Assembly: GCF_014197615.1 (NCBI RefSeq)
Contig: NZ_JACIFY010000016.1
Location: forward strand, 107,496 to 171,495
Reading direction: 5' to 3'
Length of the DNA stretch: 64,000 bases
DNA from: Rhizobium esperanzae
Lineage (GTDB): Bacteria; Pseudomonadota; Alphaproteobacteria; Rhizobiales; Rhizobiaceae
Shown in pieces: positions 17,802 to 26,613 of the stretch; within the stretch, counting starts at the first letter, position 1; every line of letters begins with the position of its first letter. Below the pieces are notes generated by a model that saw only the letters and a list, made by a program, of their open reading frames with translations, did no database searches and was not told the origin of the DNA. A program made the position numbers and the translations under genes.

Positions 17802-18992
17802 ATGACGAATCTGCTTTCCAATTCCGACGCCCGCCGTGTCTTTCTTGCCAAGCAGGGGCTCAGCGCGCCGCCGAACCGCGCTTTGACCAAGGAAGGGCTG
17901 CTGCAGCTCATCCGTGAACTGGGTTTCGTCCAGGTGGACAGCATCCAGACGGTGGAGCGGGCGCATCACCAGATCCTGTTTTCCCGCAACCAGACCTACA
18001 GGCGCGAGCACCTGACCGCGCTGCTCGAAAAGGACGGCGCGCTGTTCGAACATTGGACGCACGACGCCTCCATTCTGCCGAGCGCCTTCTTCGTCTATTG
18101 GAAGCACAAGTTCCGCCATCAGGAGCAGGTGATCGTCGAACGCTGGCGCAAATGGCGCGGCGAGGGTTTCGAGGCGGCATTTGCGGAAACCTACGAACGC
18201 GTCGAACGCGACGGCGCGATCCTGGCGCGCGACATCAAGGCCGACGGCCATGTCTCGGGAGGGTGGTGGAACTGGCATCCGAACAAGACGGCGCTCGAAT
18301 ATTTCTGGCACACCGGCAAGTTCGCCATCGCCGGCCGCTCGAACTTCCAGAAGATCTATGATCTCACCGAGCGCGTTATCCCGGAGGAGTTCCGCAAGCC
18401 GGAGGTGAGCCGCGAGGAATTCGTCGACTGGGCCTGCCGCAGCGCGCTCGCCAGACTCGGCTTTGCCACCCATGGCGAAATCGCAGCCTTCTGGAACCTC
18501 GTCTCGCCCGATGAGGCCAAGGCCTGGGTATCGGCCCATCGCGACGAGTTGATCGAAGTGCTGATCGAACCGGCGCTCGAGGCCAAGCCGCGCCCCTCCT
18601 GGGCCTTTGCCGATTTCCTCTCGACCCTCGACAGCTACCCCGACGCGCCGCCGCGCATCCGCGTCCTCAGCCCCTTCGACCCGATGATCCGCGACCGCAA
18701 CCGCACCGAACGCCTGTTCGGCTTCTTCTACCGCATCGAGATTTTCGTGCCCGAGCCGAAACGCGAATATGGCTATTACGTCTTCCCGCTGCTCGAAGGC
18801 GACAGGCTGATCGGCCGTATCGACATGAAGGCCGATCGGAAGAAATCGACGCTCGACGTCAAGCGGCTCTGGCTGGAACCGGGTGTGAAGCCTTCGGCCG
18901 GTCGGTTGGAGCGGTTGGAGGCGGAGCTGGACCGGGTTGCGCGGTTTGCGGGTGTGGAGAAGGTGGTGTTGCTCGATGGCTGGCGTCGTTGA
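17802..18992 (+). CDS. AlkX/YcaQ-like DNA glycosylase (winged-helix, HTH_42 family)
   Basis: This 396-residue protein matches the YcaQ/AlkZ family of winged-helix DNA glycosylases, which remove alkylated bases or unhook interstrand crosslinks. The catalytic Q-x-Q/D motif is present as QVD in LGFVQVDSIQTVERAHH (about residues 35-52). The family WHPNKTALEYFWHTGK block and the C-terminal PFDPMIRDRNRTERLF and LWLEPGVKPS segments are also seen. A GTG two codons earlier (17796) is an alternative start. The gene is monocistronic, with a repeat upstream and a minus-strand protease gene downstream. Confidence 0.88.
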   Translation: MTNLLSNSDARRVFLAKQGLSAPPNRALTKEGLLQLIRELGFVQVDSIQTVERAHHQILFSRNQTYRREHLTALLEKDGALFEHWTHDASILPSAFFVYWKHKFRHQEQVIVERWRKWRGEGFEAAFAETYERVERDGAILARDIKADGHVSGGWWNWHPNKTALEYFWHTGKFAIAGRSNFQKIYDLTERVIPEEFRKPEVSREEFVDWACRSALARLGFATHGEIAAFWNLVSPDEAKAWVSAHRDELIEVLIEPALEAKPRPSWAFADFLSTLDSYPDAPPRIRVLSPFDPMIRDRNRTERLFGFFYRIEIFVPEPKREYGYYVFPLLEGDRLIGRIDMKADRKKSTLDVKRLWLEPGVKPSAGRLERLEAELDRVARFAGVEKVVLLDGWRR

Positions 18993-19069
18993 ACTTCGCT
19001 CTCGCGACGACGTGAGGCGTTAATCCGATCATCCTGCCGCACGGACCCATTGGTCCTGCGATAAACCGA

Positions 19070-19837
19070 TCAGTTGTCTTTTGTATTCCCGGCAATAATC
19101 TCGTTTATTAATGAACCATCCCATACGAGCCCGATCTGAGCTTCGTACGGATGATCCGTTGGCATGCGGCCAGAATATACGCCAATGAACTTATTCAGTG
19201 GCTTATCTAGTAGAGACATAACGCCTGGTTGGACCATGTGGTTTGTCCAGCTTCGACGAATAACCGGCGCTCCTGACATGCCGGGGCGCGACGCGGTATC
19301 AACTAACATGTAATCCGTTGTAAACCGAGCAAGTTGCGGCTCCGATGCTATGCTTCCTCGCTTCCAGACGGGATAAGCGGGAGGAGCGATTTTAAACGGA
19401 TAACCGAGGATGAACACTTCCATCCCGACCTCGATGCGCAATTCCGCGTTTGCTAAAATATTGAGCGGATAGAGCGCAACGATCGGATTATTCGGTATCA
19501 CAGGAATCGGAAGCACAGCGACATCCACGCGCCTGCTCGGGTGAACTAGCCAAAGCGGGTTGTCGTCCTTATCTCTTATCTCAATGTCCCATCGCTGCTT
19601 CTCGAATGATCCGGTTCGGGTGTTAAAAAGTCCACGCAGCATGTTTGGCCGACCGGCGTCTGATCTCAGATGGCCGCGTGTGAAGAAGTCACACATAGAG
19701 AGAACATGCCAATTGGTCACAAGGTAGAATTTGTCTTGGAGTTGCCATACAAATCCTGTGCCGTGGCCGAGAAATGTATCGCAAAAATACTGCTCAAGCG
19801 GAATTGTTGTTAGTGTGAAATGATCTATTGTCGTCAT
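19070..19837 (-). CDS. Trypsin-like serine protease/peptidase domain protein
   Basis: A chymotrypsin-fold catalytic triad is visible in 255 residues: His in TNWHVLS, Asp in RRVDVAVLP and Ser in RPGMSGAPV. There is no signal peptide, PDZ domain or membrane segment, so it is probably a cytosolic protease or a pseudo-HtrA. The codon use is clearly AT-richer than the flanking alkX-like and ribB genes, which suggests horizontal gain. The ATG at 19837 has no good ribosome binding site; a TTG at 19846 is possible. Relatives sometimes accompany defence or signalling modules, but no partner gene is next to it here. Confidence 0.78.
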   Translation of the reverse strand: MTTIDHFTLTTIPLEQYFCDTFLGHGTGFVWQLQDKFYLVTNWHVLSMCDFFTRGHLRSDAGRPNMLRGLFNTRTGSFEKQRWDIEIRDKDDNPLWLVHPSRRVDVAVLPIPVIPNNPIVALYPLNILANAELRIEVGMEVFILGYPFKIAPPAYPVWKRGSIASEPQLARFTTDYMLVDTASRPGMSGAPVIRRSWTNHMVQPGVMSLLDKPLNKFIGVYSGRMPTDHPYEAQIGLVWDGSLINEIIAGNTKDN

Positions 19838-19904
19838 TGTGCTCAATCACATGGCGAGGTCGCAGTCCCTGTGTTCGACCGAATATAGTATTTCCGAAGT
19901 AGTC

Positions 19905-19932
19905 TAGAAAGAAAGGGCAGCCATCGGCTGCC
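19905..19932 (-). terminator. Rho-independent terminator after ribB
   Basis: On the minus strand GGCAGCC, loop GAT, GGCTGCC is followed by CTTTCTTTC. It lies directly after the ribB stop and probably ends the aroC-ribB transcript. Confidence 0.75.
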
Positions 19933-19939
19933 GCAGTCG

Positions 19940-21043
19940 TCAGCAGATCTCCGTCTTGCTGATCTTGATCCCAAAACCTTCCAGGCCGACATAGTGGCGT
20001 TCGCGGCTGGTGAGCAGCTTGATCGAGCTGACGCCGAGGTCCTTGAGGATCTGGGCGCCGAGGCCGATTTCCAGCCATTCGCTGTCGCGGGTCTGCGCTT
20101 CGGCATGGGCCTCGCGCCCCTGGCTGCGGGCCTTGCGGCCATTGTCGGTGTGGCCGACGCCAACCGAGCCCTCGCGCAGATAGACGATGACGCCGCGGCC
20201 TTCCTCGGCAATCTTCTGCATGTAGAAATCGACCGGGCTGTTCTTGCCGAACAGATCCTCGGCGACATTTTCCGGATGCAGGCGCACCGGGATGTCGACG
20301 CCGTCGCGGATGTCGCCGAAGACGACGGCAAGATGCTGCATCGGGTCCCAGGGCAGGGCATAGGTATGGGCCTTTGCCTTGCCGAACGGCGTGTCGACAT
20401 CGAAGCTCGCGCCATGTTCGATCAGCGTTTCCTTGCGCTGGCGATAGGCGATGAGATCGGCGACGGAGACGAGCTTCAGCCCGTGCTGCTCGGCGAAATC
20501 GACCACCTGCGGGCCGCGCGTCACGGTGCCGTCATCATTGACCAGCTCGGAGATGACGCCGATCGGCGGCAGGCCGGCAAGTTTGCAGAGGTCGACGGCG
20601 GCTTCCGTATGGCCGGAACGCATCAGCACGCCGCCTTCGCGGGAGACCAGCGGAAAGATGTGGCCGGGACGGACGAAATCGGCCGCGCCGACATTCGGAT
20701 TGGCGAGGTTGCGCACCGTCAGCGTCCGGTCGTCGGCGGAGATGCCGGTCGTCGTGCCGTGCTTGAAATCGACCGAGACGGTGAAGGCCGTCGTATGGGC
20801 CGAATCGTTTTCCGCCACCATGGCGTTGAGGTTGAGGCGTTTGGCCTCTTCCCTCGGCATCGGCGCGCAGACGATGCCCGAGGTGTGGCGCACGATGAAG
20901 GCCATCTTCTCCGGCGTGGTGTGGACGGCAGCGACGATCAGGTCGCCCTCGTTCTCGCGGTCATTGTCGTCCATGACGACGACGATCTCGCCGGCCTCGA
21001 AGGCCCTGATGGCGTCGACGACGCGCTTCTGGTCGTAAGACAT
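19940..21043 (-). CDS. ribB: 3,4-dihydroxy-2-butanone 4-phosphate synthase with degenerate RibA-like domain
   Basis: The N-terminal domain (about 1-205) makes 3,4-dihydroxy-2-butanone 4-phosphate from ribulose 5-phosphate for riboflavin synthesis. It has DDNDRENEGDL, the conserved RxGHTEAAVDL block and the DFVRPGHIFPL loop. The C-terminal domain (about 215-367) resembles GTP cyclohydrolase II, but the zinc-binding cysteine cluster is absent (HPENVAEDLFG stands where the enzyme has the first Cys ligand region). This half is therefore probably inactive for GTP hydrolysis, as described for RibBX-type proteins. The gene starts nine bases after aroC and ends at a terminator. Confidence 0.93.
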   Translation of the reverse strand: MSYDQKRVVDAIRAFEAGEIVVVMDDNDRENEGDLIVAAVHTTPEKMAFIVRHTSGIVCAPMPREEAKRLNLNAMVAENDSAHTTAFTVSVDFKHGTTTGISADDRTLTVRNLANPNVGAADFVRPGHIFPLVSREGGVLMRSGHTEAAVDLCKLAGLPPIGVISELVNDDGTVTRGPQVVDFAEQHGLKLVSVADLIAYRQRKETLIEHGASFDVDTPFGKAKAHTYALPWDPMQHLAVVFGDIRDGVDIPVRLHPENVAEDLFGKNSPVDFYMQKIAEEGRGVIVYLREGSVGVGHTDNGRKARSQGREAHAEAQTRDSEWLEIGLGAQILKDLGVSSIKLLTSRERHYVGLEGFGIKISKTEIC

Positions 21044-21052
21044 GGGACGCTC

Positions 21053-22150
21053 CTATTTCAGACGGCCGGTCTGGCCGCGGTCGCGAAGATAATGGTCGGC
21101 GATGGCGCAGGCGACCATCGCCTCGCCGATCGGCACGGCGCGGATGCCGACGCAGGGGTCGTGCCGGCCCTTGGTGCGGATGTCGACATTCTTGCCGTCG
21201 GCATCGATCGACTGGCGCTCGGTCAGGATCGACGAGGTCGGCTTGACGGCGAAACGCGCGACGATCGGCTGTCCGGTCGAGATGCCGCCCAGAATACCGC
21301 CGGCATGGTTGGAAAGGAAGATCGGCACGCCGTCATTGCCCATGCGCATTTCGTCGGCATTGTCTTCGCCCGAGGTTTCGGCAGCGGCAAAACCATTGCC
21401 GATCTCGACGCCCTTGACGGCGTTGATCGACATCAGCAGCGAGGCGATATCCTGGTCGAGCTTCGAATAGATCGGCGCGCCGAGGCCGGCCGGTACGCCC
21501 TCGGCGATCACCTCGATGACGGCGCCGATCGACGAGCCGGCCTTGCGGATGCCGTCGAGATACTCCTCCCAGACCGGCACGATCGCGGCATCGGGGGAGA
21601 AAAACGGGTTCTGCCCGACTTGGTCCCAGTCCCAGTTGCGCCGGTCGATCTTGTGCTTGCCGATCTGCACCAGCGCGCCGCGCACCGTCACACCAGGCAC
21701 GACGAGGCGGGCGATACCGCCGGCCGCAACGCGGGCAGCCGTCTCGCGCGCCGAGGAGCGGCCGCCGCCGCGATAGTCGCGAATGCCGTATTTGACGTCA
21801 TAGGCATAATCGGCGTGGCCAGGGCGATATTGCCGGGCGATCTCGCCATAATCCTTGGAGCGCTGGTCGGTGTTTTCGATCAGCATCGAGATCGGCGTGC
21901 CGGTTGATGTCATCGTCTCGCCGTCGGCATCCAGCATGACGCCGGAGAGCACCTTCACCAGATCCTCCTCGCGCCGCTGTGTGACGAAGCGGGATTGGCC
22001 GGGCTTGCGCTTGTCGAGCCAGACCTGCAGGTCGGCGAGCGTGAAGCGCAGCCCCGGAGGGCAGCCGTCGACGACGCAGCCGAGCGCCGGACCATGGCTT
22101 TCGCCCCAGGTGGTTACGCGGAAGAGGTGACCGAATGTATTGTGCGACAT
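21053..22150 (-). CDS. aroC: Chorismate synthase
   Basis: AroC converts 5-enolpyruvylshikimate 3-phosphate to chorismate with reduced FMN, the last step of the shikimate pathway. The start at MSHNTFGHLFRV (22150) matches the family; an in-frame upstream extension does not. The 365-residue protein carries GESHGPALGCVVDGCPPG, the RGGGRSSARETAARVAAG signature and the C-terminal KGRHDPCVGIRAVPI block. It precedes ribB by nine bases, so the flavin-dependent enzyme and a riboflavin synthesis gene are cotranscribed. Confidence 0.97.
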   Translation of the reverse strand: MSHNTFGHLFRVTTWGESHGPALGCVVDGCPPGLRFTLADLQVWLDKRKPGQSRFVTQRREEDLVKVLSGVMLDADGETMTSTGTPISMLIENTDQRSKDYGEIARQYRPGHADYAYDVKYGIRDYRGGGRSSARETAARVAAGGIARLVVPGVTVRGALVQIGKHKIDRRNWDWDQVGQNPFFSPDAAIVPVWEEYLDGIRKAGSSIGAVIEVIAEGVPAGLGAPIYSKLDQDIASLLMSINAVKGVEIGNGFAAAETSGEDNADEMRMGNDGVPIFLSNHAGGILGGISTGQPIVARFAVKPTSSILTERQSIDADGKNVDIRTKGRHDPCVGIRAVPIGEAMVACAIADHYLRDRGQTGRLK

Positions 22151-22302
22151 GTGTTCCCACGGTGGCGCGCCAAAGCCGATCGCGCCATTGCTTGAAAAGG
22201 CGCGACACTCATAGGCCAAAAAACCGCCGAGGCAAAAGCCTTTCTTTGCGCCAAACCGGCCGCGGCGGAAATGCTGTTTCCGTCCATATCAAAGGAAGGC
22301 GG

Positions 22303-25300
22303 TCAGGATGCCAGCCGCCATCCCATTCCTGTGGCTTCGGTGGCGAAATCGTCGAAAGAGAGCGGCCGCGAGAAGGCATAGCCCTGCAGAATATCGCAGC
22401 CGAGATCGCGCAGCAGCTCGGCATGGGCTGCCGTCTCCACCCCTTCGGCCACCGTCTCGACGCCGAGCGAGCGGGCGATCTCGATGATCGAGCTGACCAG
22501 CGCCCGTTCCTGCGAGGCATTGACGATCGGCTGCACCAGCTGGCGGTCGATCTTCAGCCGCTTCGGCTTCAGCTTCAACAGGCTGACGATCGACGTATGG
22601 CCGGTGCCGAAATCGTCGACCTCGATATCGATGCCGAGCGCCTTGATGCGTTCGAGATTGTGCGAGACCACATCCTCGCTCTCATCGAGGAAGATCGATT
22701 CCACCAGTTCGAAGGAGAGTTCGCCCGGGCGGACCGACAGATCGGCGAGCGATTCCAGCAGGCTGCCGTCATGCAGCCGCCGCGCCGAGACATTGACCGA
22801 GACCTTGGGCACGGCAATGCCCAGCGCCATCAAGCGCATCTTGTCGCGCAGCGCCGTTTCCAGCACGATCCGGTCGAGCGTCTGTACGACATTGATCTCG
22901 TCGGCGATGCGCAGGAACTTGTCGGGGGTAAGCCACCCCTTGGCCGGATGCTTCCAGCGCACCAGCGCCTCGACGCCGGTCAGTTCCATCGTCCTGGCGC
23001 AGAATTGCGGCTGGTACCAGGCGGTGAATTCGCCGTTGTCGATGCCGGCGAGGATCTCGTCGGCCGTGCGCTTGGTGTTGATGACATCGGCCTGCAGATT
23101 GTGATTGAAGAATTCGAAGCGGTTGCGGCCCAGGCTTTTGGCGCGGTAGAGCGCGATATCGGCATTGATCAGCATCTTGCGCGCATCGACATGGATGCCG
23201 TTGGCCAGCGCCACGCCGATCGACACGCCGCAGCGGCAGGAAAAACCCTGGAAATCGATCGGCTGGCGCATCTCCTCGATGATCCGCGTCGAAAGCTCGG
23301 CCATCTCCTTGTCGCCGACGTCGAGCGCGAGAATGACGAACTCGTCGCCGCCGATGCGCGCAACCAGATCGCTGCCGCGGACGTTCCTGGCGAGCACTTT
23401 CGAGGCATGCACCAGCATCGCATCGCCGGCAGCATGGCCGAGCGTGTCGTTGATTTCCTTGAAGCGGTCGAGGTCGATATGCAGGATCGAGAATTTCTGC
23501 CGCTGCTGGCGGCCGTCATGGGTGAGCTTTTCAAGCGCGATATCGAGTTTGCGGCGATTGGCGAGTGCGGTCAGCGGGTCGTGCAGCGAATTGTGCTCGA
23601 TCCTGTTCTTGGCAAGCTCGAGCTCGATATTCTTGGCGACCGCCTCGTCCTTGGCCGCCTTCAGCCGGATCGTCATCAGCACGTCTTCGGTGGCATCGAA
23701 GGCGATGCCCATGATCTTCGTCTCGCCGCTTCCCGTCTGGTGGACCTTGCCGACCGAGCGCACATAGCGCACCGAGCCGTCGTCTGATATCACCCGGCAG
23801 ACCAGGGTGTGCGTATCGCCGTTCTTCTTGAAGTAACGTGCGCTTTCGAGCGCCAGGCCGCGATCCTCGGGGTGGATGCAGCCAAGCCAGGTCTCCTCGG
23901 TCATGAAGCCGTTGCGAGGGGCAAGCCCGTAGAGCTCGTGCATGCGCTCGTTCCAGATCGAGCCGCCCCGGCCGGGCCGCGCTTCCCAGATGCCGCACTG
24001 ATAGGAATTGAGCGCAAGGTCGAGCCGGCTCGACAGTTCGGCGAGTTCCCCCTCGCGGCTGGAAAGCTCTTCAAGCGCCAGTTCCAGTTCGGCATTCTTG
24101 ACCTCGCTCGTGTCCCTGGCCTTGCGCAGCGTGTCGGTCGTCTCCGCATCGGCGGTCACGTCCCAGACGATGCCGATCGTCTTGCTGACGCCGCCGGCAT
24201 CGATATAGAAGGCGCCGACCGAGCGCAGGTGGCGGATGCCGCCATCGGCAAGCAGGATGCGGTACTGCGCCGTGCAGGCAGCGCCGGCAATGCTGCAGCT
24301 GAAGAAGTGCATTTCGGCGATGTCTCGGTCCTCGGGAAGGATCGCCGCCAGCCATTCGTCGAGCCCCCGGCTTGCCTCCTGCGCCGGCTTGCCGTGCAGG
24401 GCCGCGGCGCGCGCATCCCAGAGCAGGCTGCTGGTCTGATCCTGCAGCTCCCAGATGCCGATATTCGAAGATTCCAGCGCCAGATCGAGCCGCTGCGACA
24501 GTTCCTTGAGTTTCGCTTCGCGCGTCTCCAGCTCGGTGATGTTGCGATTGCGCTCACCGAGCAACAGCGTGGCAAAGAAGATCGGGACGATGATGATGAT
24601 GCCGGCGGCAGCGACGATCAGGCGCAGCTCGGTTCGGTTTTCCGGTATCGCGTCCCAGCCGCTGTTCGGGACGACGGAAAGCTCCCATTTGCCGCCGGGA
24701 AAGCCGATCTTCTGGCGAATCGGATCCTTGTCGTCGATATCGGACGACCCGAAGAAAGGCGCGGCTGTCGTGGCCTTCGCCGGCGAGCCGACATCGCGGA
24801 TGGCGATCGAAAGATGGTCGAGATGCGGATAACGTTCCTGGCTCTCGCGGTCGCGCGCCGGCATCAGCCCGGTCGTCTCGTAGAACATCTGCTGGTCGAT
24901 GACGAGCTCGACCGCGCCCCAGATCCGCCGCTCGCCGTTCTCCTTGACGAAAACCGGGAAGAATATGGCAAAGGCGCCCCGGCCGTCGGTGCTGACCGGG
25001 CCATAGAAACGCGCCGACTGATCGCCGGCCGCGCGGGTCATCGCCTGACGTGAAAACAGCGATTCGCGCACGTCGCGGCCGATCTGCTCATTGCCGGATT
25101 GCGGGGGATAGACGTTGCTGACGATAAAATCGGGGGCGACGGCGATATGGATGAAGGGCGGATTCTGGATCAGCAGCCAGTTGATCTGCCGCTCGATCTC
25201 CTCTCCGCTGGCCGCGCTGACGGAGATCAGGTTGGAAAGGTCGCGAACGATGCTGAGGTCCATGTTGATCTCGGCCATGACCCGGGCACGGATGAGGTTT

Positions 25301-25476
25301 GCCTCGCTTTCGGTGCGGATATGAAGTTCGCGCATGGAAGATTGAGTATTGGCACGGTCGAGGCCGAAGCCGACCATGATGACGACAAGGGCGACGAAGG
25401 ATGAAACCAGAAACGAGGCGCGGGTATTCTTCAACACGCGCCGTAACTGCTTGTTGTCGCTCAGCCTGGAAAGCAA
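22303..25476 (-). CDS. Membrane CHASE-PAS-GGDEF-EAL c-di-GMP signalling protein
   Basis: This protein of about 1057 residues has an N-terminal transmembrane helix (SFVALVVIMVGFGL), a periplasmic CHASE-like sensor, a second helix near residue 295 (LRLIVAAAGIIIIVPIFF), two PAS domains, then GGDEF and EAL domains. The cyclase site is intact (VARIGGDEFVI) with a preceding RGSD inhibitory site. The EAL site is also intact: GVEALVRW, VSVNVS, ELVES, VDDFGTGHTS, LKIDR, AEGVET. It may therefore both make and degrade c-di-GMP. I prefer the TTG at 25476 because GGGAG lies just upstream; ATG 25554 would add an unlikely Pro-rich leader without a ribosome binding site. Confidence 0.9.
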   Translation of the reverse strand: MLSRLSDNKQLRRVLKNTRASFLVSSFVALVVIMVGFGLDRANTQSSMRELHIRTESEANLIRARVMAEINMDLSIVRDLSNLISVSAASGEEIERQINWLLIQNPPFIHIAVAPDFIVSNVYPPQSGNEQIGRDVRESLFSRQAMTRAAGDQSARFYGPVSTDGRGAFAIFFPVFVKENGERRIWGAVELVIDQQMFYETTGLMPARDRESQERYPHLDHLSIAIRDVGSPAKATTAAPFFGSSDIDDKDPIRQKIGFPGGKWELSVVPNSGWDAIPENRTELRLIVAAAGIIIIVPIFFATLLLGERNRNITELETREAKLKELSQRLDLALESSNIGIWELQDQTSSLLWDARAAALHGKPAQEASRGLDEWLAAILPEDRDIAEMHFFSCSIAGAACTAQYRILLADGGIRHLRSVGAFYIDAGGVSKTIGIVWDVTADAETTDTLRKARDTSEVKNAELELALEELSSREGELAELSSRLDLALNSYQCGIWEARPGRGGSIWNERMHELYGLAPRNGFMTEETWLGCIHPEDRGLALESARYFKKNGDTHTLVCRVISDDGSVRYVRSVGKVHQTGSGETKIMGIAFDATEDVLMTIRLKAAKDEAVAKNIELELAKNRIEHNSLHDPLTALANRRKLDIALEKLTHDGRQQRQKFSILHIDLDRFKEINDTLGHAAGDAMLVHASKVLARNVRGSDLVARIGGDEFVILALDVGDKEMAELSTRIIEEMRQPIDFQGFSCRCGVSIGVALANGIHVDARKMLINADIALYRAKSLGRNRFEFFNHNLQADVINTKRTADEILAGIDNGEFTAWYQPQFCARTMELTGVEALVRWKHPAKGWLTPDKFLRIADEINVVQTLDRIVLETALRDKMRLMALGIAVPKVSVNVSARRLHDGSLLESLADLSVRPGELSFELVESIFLDESEDVVSHNLERIKALGIDIEVDDFGTGHTSIVSLLKLKPKRLKIDRQLVQPIVNASQERALVSSIIEIARSLGVETVAEGVETAAHAELLRDLGCDILQGYAFSRPLSFDDFATEATGMGWRLAS

Positions 25477-25671
25477 AATGAAACTCCCATATTCCGGGCA
25501 ACTGTAGGGCGCGGGGGTTAATTTACGATTGCCCGCCGGCGATGCCGAAATCATGGGAAGGGGAAAACCGCGGTTAAGGCGGCATCTTGATTATATTTAA
25601 AATCCTATTCATCAATTGGGCGGGAAAAGCCATTCTTCCGGGCAATTTTCGCCATATTCAGGAGGCTATCT

Positions 25672-25977
25672 GTGACCAGTCATGTTCTCGTGCAGCGTTT
25701 CAAAAGGATTGTCGCCATGCGTTTCGTCGTCGCCACGCTTTTGGCAACAGCAAGTTTTCTGTCGCCCATGAGCAGTTTTGCCGAGAGCGCCGATGTCGAG
25801 GCGACCATCAAGAAGGTCGACACAACAAATCTCGTGTTGACGCTCGATGACGGCAAAACCTATCAGGCGCCCGAGGAATTCAATTTCGACGGCCTCGAAG
25901 CCGGCGTGAAGGTGATCGTCTTCTATACCGAGGTCGACGGCAAACGCGTCATCAACGATCTCGATATCGTCAAATAG
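25672..25977 (+). CDS. DUF1344 family secreted protein
   Basis: This small exported protein has 101 residues. GTG 25672 is strongly supported by AGGAGG seven bases upstream. A signal peptide ends near SSFA-ES, leaving a mature domain of about 65 residues (DVEATIKKVDTTNLVLTLDDGKT...) that matches the DUF1344 beta-barrel type found in rhizobia. A second Met at 25717 is an alternative start and would shorten the signal peptide n-region. Function is unknown; the gene is divergent from the GGDEF-EAL gene. Confidence 0.85.
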   Translation: MTSHVLVQRFKRIVAMRFVVATLLATASFLSPMSSFAESADVEATIKKVDTTNLVLTLDDGKTYQAPEEFNFDGLEAGVKVIVFYTEVDGKRVINDLDIVK

Positions 25978-26033
25978 GCAGCCTAACGCTTAGATCGGCG
26001 TATAAAATTCACTTTCATTCCGCTACATATGTA

Positions 26034-26056
26034 CACTATGCCACGTCGGCATAGTG
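26034..26056 (+). promoter_or_regulatory. Inverted repeat, candidate operator of the hicBA pair
   Basis: CACTATGCC at 26034-26042 and GGCATAGTG at 26048-26056 form a perfect 9-bp dyad with a 5-base spacer, about 58 bases before the antitoxin start. Antitoxins of the HicB family autoregulate by binding such palindromes, so this is a good operator candidate. Nothing else in the gap 25978-26113 looks like a gene. Confidence 0.5.
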
Positions 26057-26113
26057 CCAACGGTGGTGCGCAAACCGTGTAGGACAATCGTGTCCGCTAT
26101 GGAGATTGATCGT

Positions 26114-26356
26114 ATGAAACACGCCTCGATCATAGTGCGCGCGGATTGGGATGAAGAGGCTGGCGTCTGGGTTGCCAGCAGTAACGATATCGAAGGCTTG
26201 GCCGTCGAGGCCGATACTCTCGAAGCGCTCGAGCCTAAAGTTGTCGCAGCTATAACCGACCTTTTCGAGCTGAACGGCTTCACCTCCAGCTTGCCGGAAA
26301 TCCCTATCCATATCATGGCCGAACAGCTCGTTCGCATCCCTAATCCGACCTATTGA
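26114..26356 (+). CDS. hicB: HicB-like antitoxin (DUF1902)
   Basis: This 80-residue protein has the partly degraded RNase H fold of HicB antitoxins. The motif RADWDEEAGVWVASSNDIEGLAVEADTLE matches the family pattern (DEEAGVWVA, DIEGL), and it lacks the usual C-terminal DNA-binding domain, as in DUF1902 proteins. ATG 26114 has GGAGA eight bases upstream. It precedes the HicA toxin gene by four bases, so the two are coupled. Antitoxin-first order is the reverse of the classical hicAB order. Confidence 0.85.
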   Translation: MKHASIIVRADWDEEAGVWVASSNDIEGLAVEADTLEALEPKVVAAITDLFELNGFTSSLPEIPIHIMAEQLVRIPNPTY

Positions 26357-26360
26357 TCGC

Positions 26361-26555
26361 ATGGCCGGCTATCTCCGCGAACTCAAAGAGTTATTGCTGA
26401 AAGCGGGATGCGAATATGTGCGACCGGGAAAGGGTGATCATGAAATCTGGTACAGCCCGATTTCCAGCCGCCACTTCACCGTCGACCATGGTGTTAAATC
26501 TCGCCATACGGCCAATGAAACGCTGAAACAGGCCGGACTTCCGAAGGCTTTCTGA
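26361..26555 (+). CDS. hicA: HicA-like mRNA interferase toxin
   Basis: HicA toxins are small double-stranded-RNA-binding-fold ribonucleases that cleave mRNA and are neutralised by HicB. At 64 residues the protein has LKELLLKAGCEYVRPGKGDH with the key histidine in KGDHEIW and the basic C-terminal helix (HGVKSRHTANETLKQAG). It follows hicB by four bases on the same strand. The full catalytic sequence looks intact, so the toxin should be active. Confidence 0.88.
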   Translation: MAGYLRELKELLLKAGCEYVRPGKGDHEIWYSPISSRHFTVDHGVKSRHTANETLKQAGLPKAF

Positions 26556-26613
26556 TCGGGGGCGCCCTAAGCAATTCCAGCAAAAGCCTGCAGCGGAATT
26601 GCTCTGGTGATGC

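Noticed and set aside
21044..21052. FMN riboswitch upstream of ribB
   Set aside because: Only nine bases separate aroC and ribB, and no riboswitch-like fold is seen upstream of aroC either.
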